Of a stretch of 64,000 nt of DNA, positions 19,755 through 27,834 are shown in pieces. The notes under the pieces were generated by a model. The model ran no database searches. It was not told the DNA's origin and worked only from the letters and a program-made list of their open reading frames with translations. Every line of letters starts with the position of its first letter. Position 1 is the stretch's first letter. The position numbers were made by a program, and so were the translations under genes. Origin of the DNA: Paramacrobiotus metropolitanus (Eukaryota; Tardigrada; Eutardigrada; Parachela; Macrobiotidae); assembly GCF_019649055.1 (NCBI RefSeq), contig NW_026570263.1, positions 558,001 to 622,000 of the forward strand. The letters are read 5' to 3'.

Positions 19755-19995
19755 CCATTCGGGTTGTTTACTTCATTCCTATTGGTCAGCTAGCGCAAAT
19801 CATTCAGTTCAAATTTCAACCAATCACAGCTCAGATAACTGACCAATCACGTTGCTCCTCTAAAAATTTATATCTGCCTGACGTCACGGTCAACGGCCAG
19901 ACATGCGCGCCGTGTGCAAAACTCCGCCTATTTTTACGCTCAGCTCAGAACGGACCAATAAAAATTGACAATTTTACCGTCTAACCAATCTCGTA
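19755..19995. promoter_or_regulatory. Promoter-like block in leader: CCAAT boxes, TATA-like, CRE, copy 1
   Basis: Contains ATTGGTCAG (19780), CCAATCAC twice (about 19818 and 19842), a TATA-like AAATTTATATC (19865), a palindromic CRE TGACGTCA (19880), CCAATAAA and CCAATCTC (19955-19985). The order relative to the AAAGGTCA array would suit an internal enhancer/promoter. Nearly identical in copy 2 (58960-59180). Direction of any transcription is not determined by the sequence. Confidence 0.45.
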
Positions 19996-20077
19996 ATTAA
20001 TAACGGTTTTCTACCTGTTAACCGTCCGTTCCACGGGGAAAACGATCCAGATGATCCAATTTCTTCTCCACTGTCCG

Positions 20078-20420
20078 TTCCCGCGCTGCCGCCGGTTTTA
20101 CCGTAACGGTGGTGCCGCACGCTTTTGATAGGTTACTGTGCCGGCTGACTGCCGTAGCAACAGTAGTGGTACGCTCTACACCAGTTTGGTGGAGTCTGAT
20201 CTGTCTTTTCCGTACGCCCCTTTCGGCGTTTCGGCGCTTCTGCCCCACGGCTTAGGATTCGCTGAATCCTTGCCGAGTACCAGTGACACCAGTGTAGGTC
20301 TTCGCTGAAGACTCTACACCGAGGAACACTGGCGACTGCTCTCTTGAACTCTTGCACAGTCCCTGCAACAGTACAGGTCTTCGCTGAAGACGCTGCACCG
20401 AAAACAAGGCTGGAAATCCA
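20078..20420 (-). repeat. Leader hairpins of copy 1
   Basis: Two units near 20085-20165 have the same CCGG...ACCG/TGCCG core as the 3' UTR array; the clearest has stem TACTGT/ACAGTA at 20134-20165. Further on are three hairpins with a TTCGCTGAA apex: AGGATTC/GAATCCT at about 20248-20265, GTGTAGGTCTTC/GAAGAC-CTACAC at about 20291-20320, and GTACAGGTCTTC/GAAGAC-CTGCAC at about 20371-20398. In copy 2 the last stem has changed on both sides (GTACGG/CCGTAC). They lie in the RNA leader between primer site and gag, where packaging and dimerisation signals are found in retroelements. Confidence 0.7.
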
Positions 20421-20560
20421 CGTCCGATGAGGAACTTGCACCGCTTGTGGTGTTGCGCTTTGCTGTGGTACAGACCTGTGCCTTACTGGTCGGGTTTCAC
20501 ATCAGATGACAGGCCAACTTTGCCTGACACAAATCAAATCAAATTCAGAGAACCGCTGTC

Positions 20561-20573
20561 GGCTCTGCTACCA
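20561..20573 (-). other. Primer binding site (initiator tRNA-Met), copy 1
   Basis: In element sense TGGTAGCAGAGCC starts directly after the 5' LTR. TGGTAGCAGAG is complementary to the 3' end of eukaryotic initiator tRNA-Met including CCA; the next base differs from the common sequence. This fixes both the LTR boundary and the element's orientation. Confidence 0.85.
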
Positions 20574-20927
20574 TCTAATGCTAGATCCAGCAGTGATCCA
20601 GATACGGAGACCTAAACGGAATAGATCCCGTGGAGTGAGCTATGCGATAAGTATAGCGAACTACGCGGAATCGCGAAACGTCGCACCGCTAATAGCTGAC
20701 TTTTAATAATATTGAAAATTCCGACAACAGAAAATCAACACTGATCGGCGCAGCTCGATCGTAAAGCGTGGAGCCCATTCAACAGCGTGCAACGCTGTGC
20801 AGCACGTGCTATGCCGCGCCCACTAACAAAACACAAGCCAATCAGAAGCGAGACACAACACAGGCCATAATCCAAAGGCGTAGCGCCTAGCGCCACTGAC
20901 GTGAACGCTAGTGATCCCGGTCTCACA
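20574..20927 (-). repeat. 5' LTR of copy 1
   Basis: 354 bp, beginning TGTGAGACC and ending CATTAGA in element sense, directly followed by the primer site. It contains an E-box CACGTG (GCACGTGC) flanked by tandem GTGCAACGCTGTGC-like repeats, a CCAAT-type ATTGGCTTG and a TTCAATATTATTAAAAG region. It is only about 80% similar to the copy 2 LTRs by eye, although the adjacent leader at 19690-20120 is nearly identical between copies. Confidence 0.85.
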
Positions 20928-20970
20928 GCGGTTTTCTCAGTTAAGTTAGTTTCCAAAATTTCAACGTCGT

Positions 20971-22155
20971 CTACCGGTTTTTTGGAACGTTTTGGTTGTA
21001 AAAATACCGCGAATTTTTGAAAACAGTACAGTATGGGCGATCGTATGCTGAATGGTAGTTGGCCGGCATGTAAACATTGCTGTCACTGCAAAGCGGGCAC
21101 ACAAATACAAAATCATCATTTTCCGTACAGTCTGTAGACAAATGGCCTTTAGCGCAGTAAGCACAGCGGGGTGATTTGTCACACTTCGTCGAAGTGTGGC
21201 CATAAACGCAACACGTGGAACACTGTGGGATGTATACATGATCCTCTACGGGACAACGTGACCACTGAATCATTAAAAAGCGGTGGTCAGTCAACATATT
21301 GCGAACAGCCTGACTGACTTCCAAAACAACTGCACATGTGGAAACTTCTTCGCGCCGACTGGTTAAACGGATGACAATTTTAATTTCTGAGTTGGGTGGA
21401 AGGATGTTTTTGGCCTTTATTTCATTTAGAAGGTCATTATTTGACAGTGTTTTCGGGACTCGGCGAACAATAACCCTTGACATTTTAGGCTTAATAGGGA
21501 CGACTTCGTAGCCTAATGTTTCTGCATGGTTTTGTAAAACTGACTTACCATTTTCGGCACTGTCGGCATTTTTGAACTGAAGTAGGACACGCTTACCACC
21601 GATGGGACGGATGTCAGTCACGTTGAGATTCGCAGCGCCAGCAGGGATGGCTGTGTTAAGGGCGTTTGATAGTTTGGACAATTCATTCGGTGTTGTACGG
21701 GATTGGTGGGGTGGCAGGGACGCTTTATTTTTCGGCTGGAGTATTACTGCAGGCAGGGGTTCTTTGGCGATTGCAGCATAGGATTTTTGTGGCACGGGAT
21801 TGTTGGTGGGCAGCCATTTCTCTTTGTCGCAATGGCCGATGATCAGGGTGCCGGTATCTTCGTGATTCCTGCGAGTTAGCTGTATCACACGTTCTTTTTC
21901 ATGGCCGAGCTCGGTTTCCGTCTTCAGGGCATTTTCGTAGAGGCGGATGTGGTGATCTTTTAATAAGAAAGGGATTTGCTCCAGTGCGTCCTTGTGTTTG
22001 GTGAGAACAGCATGGAGTTTGGTTTTCTTGGATGGTGGGTTGGCATACACTTCCTGAACAATTTCCGATAATTTGTTAACCAAATCAACAAACTGTAGGC
22101 CAGATAGGTCATCCTCAAAATCGTCGCCATCATCCGATTCGGGCATTTTCGACAT
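20971..22155 (-). CDS. ORF1 (gag-like) of a non-LTR retrotransposon
   Basis: 394 residues. The acidic N-terminus has a helical region, followed by SYAAIAKEPLPAVIL, an RRM-like middle (VTDIRPIGGKRVLLQFKNADSAENG and SRVIVRRVPKTLSNNDLLNEI) and C-terminal zinc knuckles: CSTCCVYGHTSTKC (C-X2-C-X4-H-X4-C), CAYCAKGHLSTDC (C-X2-C-X3-H-X4-C) and a third CPLC...H. This is the layout of ORF1 proteins in jockey/I/R1-like LINEs, which bind RNA. The stop is 43 bp from the 5' LTR of copy 1. No ORF2 is seen, so the LINE was either cut by the LTR element, with ORF2 beyond the left edge of the window, or truncated. Frame intact. Confidence 0.8.
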   Translation of the reverse strand: MSKMPESDDGDDFEDDLSGLQFVDLVNKLSEIVQEVYANPPSKKTKLHAVLTKHKDALEQIPFLLKDHHIRLYENALKTETELGHEKERVIQLTRRNHEDTGTLIIGHCDKEKWLPTNNPVPQKSYAAIAKEPLPAVILQPKNKASLPPHQSRTTPNELSKLSNALNTAIPAGAANLNVTDIRPIGGKRVLLQFKNADSAENGKSVLQNHAETLGYEVVPIKPKMSRVIVRRVPKTLSNNDLLNEIKAKNILPPNSEIKIVIRLTSRREEVSTCAVVLEVSQAVRNMLTDHRFLMIQWSRCPVEDHVYIPQCSTCCVYGHTSTKCDKSPRCAYCAKGHLSTDCTENDDFVFVCPLCSDSNVYMPANYHSAYDRPYCTVFKNSRYFYNQNVPKNR

Positions 22156-22400
22156 GCAAAGAGCGACCGAGTGTAAAGGTCACTGCTGTGTATATGGAGT
22201 ATTCTATGCCAGATGTACGGCTAGAGTGCACAATCGAGTAGGCTAAAGGCTGCAGAGAGCAAGTTCTAGATTTATTGAGCAGTCTGCAAGCTGTCCAAGC
22301 GAGAATGCAAGCTGTCCAAGCGAGAAGCTGTCCAAACAAACATCAACGGAAACAACTGACACCTAACGTGATTTTTCAAGTTTTTCTATGGACATTTAAA
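22156..22400 (-). other. 5' region of the non-LTR element
   Basis: Upstream of ORF1, with a tandem GCAAGCTGTCCAAGCGAGA repeat (22287-22330; about 2.5 units) and one plus-strand AAAGGTCAC at 22173. Probably the LINE 5' UTR; its exact start is not visible. From 22400 to 22715 there is AT-rich DNA without recognisable content, likely 3' flank of the next gene. Confidence 0.45.
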
Positions 22401-22715
22401 GACGTACAGATGGTGAGATAGTCATACACATTACCTATGCCTTTGAATGTCATACATGTTGCCTGTACAGTTCGCACTGGCTGCAAAGCACAGTCATTTA
22501 AGGATGTTTAAAGGCAATAGCCAGTAGCCACCAACAGTCATTTTGGTTTTACTGTCAAATGTCAATGAATTAAAAGAATTTATTTTCCCAGCAAGCATAA
22601 TTTGCTGGAGGCATTTCCATGGGTAATGTGACAATGTCACAGCATTGCGAGTAAAAACAACCATGATATATGGTACCTAACTTGCATAAAAATACTGCCT
22701 TGGTGAGAACAATTT

Positions 22716-24000
22716 TTAACTTTCATCAACTCGACAGTGCAGGGTATATTGAGCCACTTTGGAAAGCCTGAACACATCCAAACGGGCCAGAGTCTCCATC
22801 GTCCATTCTTGATCACCACTTTGCTGCGCCATCCGTGGATCCGCACCAATATACTCGTTTAAAACCTAAAGGCAAAGAAATACAGCGGCCCTGTTTGTTT
22901 GGTTGCTCGTACAACACGGTTTCCGTCTGCATACCCATAATATGCCGGCGCATGCATCACTCTGTGTGCTGACACAACGCGTCACCCACTCGGCGAGTCT
23001 CGGCAAATCAACCGCTTCTCCCTCCACGAGTGACCTTTCATTAGACCTCCCACAACTGCGTCAGACGGTGTGCGGGGTCGTCACGCAGACCGAATTTCGC
23101 AACGGCCACTTTGGCGCGAGTCTGCGTCAGCGTCAACTCACACTCGCGCCACACCAGCACGTTGCACGTCGCGGCAAACCGCGTCAGATGTTCATTGATC
23201 CAGTCCAGGTAATCATTCAGATCGATTCGCAGTCGTGATCGTCGAAATCACACCGGGACAAGATCAGTAGCTTGATGTGCCGCTGCTGCAACAGGGTCGC
23301 TATTAATCCGTACACGTTGCGCGACATGTACGATAACTCGGAAGAATGCTCCAGTATGATCGTGTTCGTGGCGGAAGTGGCGTATTTGAGTAGGCAGGAA
23401 GCCAGCAGAAATTGCTCTGGCGTCTTATTGCGTGCTCCGTGGGCGAAACGCCCGCAGGAGATCCACAGGGGTTTGCCAAGGCCTAAGGTCGAAATTTAAG
23501 CATTTTGGAAAAATAATTGATAAGAAATTTTAAAATATATCAATTGTCGTAAACAAATGAATTATGTAAAATGTAAAAGTAATAATTATAGTTATACTGA
23601 GATATCCTTATTTCCAACCGTTATATACTTGTTTTATGTTACACCGGTAATTAATTCGCTCAACTTCTCTACGAGTACCAAACAATTATTTGAACAATAC
23701 TTTCAAATTAAGAAATTATTCGTTTAAAACTGATTAATACGCTCGAAACCCGGTGCGATTGTGAGATGCTTTGATTCGAAGCTTGAAATTGGGATTCCAA
23801 CCCTACCCGCATCCAGCATAGCATCCCACAGACGGCAAACGCGCCGCTTTCGCACTCTCTCGATGGTATCCAGGGACTGGAAGATTTCCGTCAATATTTC
23901 GCGTGGTACGGGAATGCCGCGGCCCAGTGGATGATCTTCGCTGGGCGGAGCTTTGACTCTTTTCGAGGAAGGAACGATGGCTCTTTTAATCTGCCCAATA
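22716..24000 (-). pseudogene. F-box family pseudogene 1 (no head exon)
   Basis: Exons by homology: F-box exon about 24000-23807 (GRGIPVPREILTEIFQSL, ERVRKRRVCRLWDAM), then an intron to about 23485, a middle exon about 23485-22975, and a last exon 22865-22716 (VLNEYIGADPRMAQQSG ... TLHCRVDES stop). The middle exon has a 1-bp indel near 23228 (after DDHDCE) and an extra base near 23036 (within YERSLV). There is no head exon: the next upstream sequence is the oppositely oriented head exon at 24322. Loss of exon 1 plus two frameshifts make this a pseudogene. An AAAGGTCAC encodes the conserved ERSLV. Confidence 0.8.
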
Positions 24001-24321
24001 CTAATACGAAAAGCTAATTAAAAGGTGCCAAGTTCACTGTTGACTCGACAAGACACTGAAGTTTGAACTCACTACTCGCCGTACTCAGAAAAGGCTGTTA
24101 CGGTCTTGAAATTATCGATGCTGTCTACCGCTTGCGAGTGGGGTTGTGCTATCAATCGTCGAGAAAGCTGTGGTTTTGCGATCCAGTGTCACCACATGAT
24201 CATATTTTTGCTGTGACAGCACTGTAAGTCTGGGACTTTTGCTCTTGGACAAGTTCACCGTTATTTCGATGTGCCACTTGTTAGCTTCCGAAGATTAAGT
24301 CTATCTGTCCGTTCTTGAAAC

Positions 24322-26200
24322 ATGCATATTTTTGCTGGCAGTGGTAACAGCGCCGTTGTGTATGACGTATACCAGTGGAACAGTGTGGATGCGCTGATCA
24401 GCGGGACGCTGCAGCGCGGCGTCGTCATCGGTCTGGCCACTGCGGGTGACGGGACGCCGGGCGTACTGATTGACCTGGACTGTCCGCAGCGGCATTGCGA
24501 GTTCGTCGAGTACGGCAGCATCTTCCGCTGCCCGTGCCCGGTCCCGGGGTCCTGGAAGCGCTGGAAGGAGCCTGCGTTGGCCGAGAGCCATCCTCTGCAG
24601 GCGTTGCTGCGTGTCGGTGGAGACCGTGCCTGGACGTGGTGGCCGGCCAAACTAGCACTACTAGCGGACGCCCAGCTGCGTAAAGCGTCGTGCAGCCATA
24701 TCGAGTGTGGTCTGGTGGAGGTGCAGTGGGGCGATGCGGTAACGGTAACGAAGGAATTAATTCCGCTGAATCAGATCCGTGGTGCGCCTGACGATCTGAA
24801 GGGGCGCCGCGTGGGACAAGATTACTTTGCCAGCTCCGAATGCCGTCTGCCCAGCGGATACTGGTCCGCGCCCGCGGGGGCAACGCGACTGCTGTGGCAG
24901 AAGATTAGCCATAACTTTAGCGCCTGCTGCATTACCATACGCAGTGAGACTTTCACGTATTTCCAGCGCAATGAAGAACTGCCTATTTCACCTGTATCAT
25001 TGGTAAATGCAGGTTATTGGCTTTTTTTCATATACTTTTCTTGTACTGTATTTTCACAAGTTTAAGGAATACGAAAATGCCCTAGGTCTGCTCGCAGCCA
25101 CCGGGGGTCGTCTAATTTCAGTACGAGTAATTAAGTTCCTTTTAGTCCGCGAAGCGAGTCCTACATAGCCGCTGTGTTATCTTTAGGATAGCACTTTTGA
25201 CTATATTGTACGGCACCAGTCTGCGCTGTACACCGACCGCAGCGATAACGGAGAACGCCAAGAAAGCAAATGGGACCGCTCCGTTCTCCCTTTAAGGAAA
25301 GTCAAAGCTCCGCCCACCGAAGAGCACCGAACGAGTCGCGGCATCCCCTTACCACGCGAAATATTGGCGGAAATCTTTCAGTCCCTGGACAGCATCGAGC
25401 GGGTCCGCAAGCGGCGCGTCTGCCGTCTCTGGGAGGCCATGCTGGATGCGAATGCGACCGGCAAGCATCTGTGGATCGCCTGCCGGCATCCCTTCCTTCA
25501 GAACCGTTGGTTGGAGGGGGAGCAGTTTGTACTGGCTGTCTGCATGCTCAGGGGCGCCACATCTACCACGGACACGATCGTATTGGAGGATTCGAAGGAG
25601 TTAGCCTACTTTTCGCGGGACGTGTTTGGATTGCTAACCGATCTCTTGCAGCAGCAGCGCATTACGACGCTGGTCCTGTCCCGGTGCGTTTTCAGCGATC
25701 ACGATTTTGAATATGAGGACTACATGGAGAAGGATTACCTGGACTGGATCAATGATCTCCTGTCCGCGATGGCCGCGACGTGCCGTGTGGTGGTGTGGCG
25801 CAACTGTCCGCTGACGATGCTGACGAACAGCGTGCAGGTGACCTATGTTAAGCTCCGTCTGCTGGATGCGCCCGCACACCGATTGACGCAGTTGTGGGAT
25901 GTCTATGAAAGGTCACTGGTGTCCCATGGAGTGGTCGGTCACCGTCGGTGTGCCGCGGCTTGCCGCGTGACGGGCGCGTTGTCATCCTTCGGGTAGGCAG
26001 CCTTTAGCCGCGTTTCGTCAACAGATATTACATGGCATCTGTGTCAGCCTTTTTTTCGTGTGATTTAGGTGTTGGCACGAATGTGCAGGCGCTGATCCAC
26101 GCACCGCGCGTGGAGTGACTACTGTGGACGATGGATAATCAGGATTTATTCAGTCGGTCGAAAGTGACGCAGTTGACCTTGTGCTGGTGCCTGTCTAGCT
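24322..26200 (+). CDS. F-box family gene 2 (3' end decayed)
   Basis: Exon 1 is 24322-25002 (227 codons, MHIFAGSGNSAVVYDVYQWN...), donor TTG|GTAAAT. Exon 2 starts at 25187 after TATCTTTAG in phase 0 and contains the F-box (SRGIPLPREILAEIFQSL, ERVRKRRVCRLWEAM). It runs to a stop at 25996 after a frameshifted C-terminus; paralogues read GVPRLAEWV where this one diverges. The expected donor is at about 25993. A decayed last exon is visible at about 26066-26200 (TMDNQDLFSRSKVTQLTLCW). F-box proteins recruit substrates to SCF ubiquitin ligases through Skp1. The head domain (GVVIGL...GVLIDLDCPQRHCEFVEYG; VEVQWGDAV) may be Tudor/SH3-barrel-like, but this is a guess. The main body could still be translated. 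Confidence 0.7.
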
Positions 26201-27039
26201 GATGCCGTTTCAGCGATCGCGCAGTCTACACATACTCGGTGTTTTTTATACTTTCTGTATTTGCGACGCTTCCAGACTTTCACGTTAACTGATTCTCTTT
26301 GCAATTACTGTTGTTAAATTTGTTTGGCGTTTCTGATTATTGCTGCGACCTCTTTAGATTCAAGATATTTGCGATGATTACTAATCATTTTTCATTAAAC
26401 TGTATTTTTTCCTAATAACTACTGCAGCCGGCTGCGCTTGTAACATCGGAATACAACGAAAAATGTTGCAGTATTGTTCCATTCATCAAACTCGCAGCCT
26501 CGCGCTGTTTGTCATTTAATCGGTTGATCATAGAAGGTAATCGTTGGCTCGGTTTGAAACGAAAAACAGAAGTCAGGCGACTCAGTCATACACTGTATCA
26601 GCTCCGCTAACCGAGCTAAAATCCAAAAACTAACTGACATTCAACATTGTAAATGGCACGAAAATTACGAGACAATTGGTCTGAGCAAAATGCTGTAGCG
26701 TGAATGCGATGCCGGTTATTAATTGTCTGGTACAGATCTGTACCTGATTCAATTGACTTCATTAGTCCGTCCTCGTTTGAATCGTTTCCCTTTGCTCCGA
26801 AAACTGTTGATTCGTTTTCGGTAGCAATCTCTTTTTATTATCATTAATTTTTTCCAAATATTAAGCATCGAAATCACCTCTGACCGGTTTATATATAATA
26901 TGGTTTCTGATTGCTTGTGTTTTCTGTACTTCTTCTGCACTCTCGTGATTGTTCTGCTTCTCTCCTAATACTCTTCTCATCGTTCGTATATTGTAACAGT
27001 AGCCGATCTGGCTGCTGTTCTAGTGGGTTGGCGTGTTGA
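26201..27039. other. Intergenic DNA without recognised features
   Basis: AT-rich sequence with no open frame of note and no similarity to the neighbouring paralogues that I can see. Confidence 0.5.
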
Positions 27040-27111
27040 CCGGTCGTGGTACGATCAACATCAACAGCCCATGTTGTGTGGGCTGTTGGGATGAAAGGTT
27101 GGCACGACCGG
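27040..27111. other. Nested inverted repeats
   Basis: Outer arms CCGGTCGTG (27040-27048) and CACGACCGG (27103-27111) enclose a 10-bp perfect hairpin CAACAGCCCA/TGGGCTGTTG with a 7-nt loop (27062-27088). Both stems are perfect. Could be a transcribed structured RNA, a small transposon fold-back or a cruciform; nothing identifies which. Confidence 0.6.
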
Positions 27112-27124
27112 CAACGGTGCGGTC

Positions 27125-27424
27125 GTGGCCGCTCTTACTGACGTAACGCAATTACTGAACGTAACAACGGAAGTTCACGGCATGTTTAAAGACAAGAACA
27201 ATTCAACACAGGCAGCAAGGTTTAGACGAGAGTTTAACAAGCGGAACAAGCTGATGCAAGCTGAGACAAGAATGAATTGTAGAAATTGTAAAGAAGAACA
27301 GCTAGCCGATAAAATAAAAAGACTTCATAACGTCATGATGAATCATAACTGGGTGGTCTTATGGCTGTACAACTTCTATCGCTACAATATATCCAGTGAC
27401 TTACTCCTGATCGCGCAACAATAA
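27125..27424 (+). CDS. Hypothetical protein, 99 residues
   Basis: An open frame just downstream of the nested hairpin. It contains FKDKNNSTQAARFRREFNKR, a CRNC pair and helical C-terminal segments. Not recognised. Composition is lysine/asparagine-rich like surrounding AT-rich DNA and the frame starts with an alternative GTG. No splice or promoter evidence; may be chance or a transposon remnant. Confidence 0.2.
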   Translation: MAALTDVTQLLNVTTEVHGMFKDKNNSTQAARFRREFNKRNKLMQAETRMNCRNCKEEQLADKIKRLHNVMMNHNWVVLWLYNFYRYNISSDLLLIAQQ

Positions 27425-27834
27425 GCCTGGGACAAGGTCGCGTACACTACAAACGCGTTGCCTGCTCTGGAGTCTGGAATCCTGGATACATGAAAGACGA
27501 ACTGGCGCTATATATAGAACAATTTAATCGCTGCAGCGCATAAACAACAGAGACAACTGCGAAACACATCGATTATTATGTGAACGACACGATTGATAAA
27601 ATTCTCAAGAGGAAATCCTGAACACCAGTTTCATACGATACTTTAAATTTCATACGATACTTTTTACTTTCATACGATACTTTTCACTTTAAATCCCAAC
27701 ATGGAACAATTACGAAAATAGTCCACAAAAATCAAGTGATAAATTAATTAGTAGAAAAATAGTAATGAGGAATAATAATAATTAATTAGTAATTAGTCCA
27801 ATAATACTTAGTAGTCTGTAGGCATTGACAATCT
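27425..27834. other. Intergenic DNA with a short tandem repeat
   Basis: Three near-perfect copies of TCATACGATACTTT lie at about 27637-27687. Otherwise nothing recognised. Confidence 0.6.

Larger units (their letters stand above)
1..20927 (-). mobile_element. Giant Ty3/gypsy LTR retrotransposon, copy 1 (3' end cut by window)
   Basis: The element is read on the minus strand, so its 5' LTR is at 20574-20927. The window starts inside its 3' UTR: position 1 matches about 45858 in copy 2, which is some 290 bp from that copy's 3' LTR. The full element would therefore be about 21.5 kb. Order in element sense: LTR, tRNA-iMet primer site, leader with an AAAGGTCA array and hairpins, gag, -1 frameshift signal, pol (protease, reverse transcriptase, RNase H, integrase, C-terminal modules), ORF3, and a 3' UTR with a hairpin array. 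RT before RNase H before integrase, with an HHCC/DDE integrase, places it in Ty3/gypsy. Gag and pol carry several single-base frameshifts, mostly in homopolymers, so this copy looks inactive unless these are assembly errors. Confidence 0.9.

Noticed and set aside
24261-24883. Minus-strand ORFs opposite the head exon at 24322
   Set aside because: They are antisense to a head exon whose plus-strand translation matches five paralogues; arginine/proline-rich composition is typical of antisense reading.
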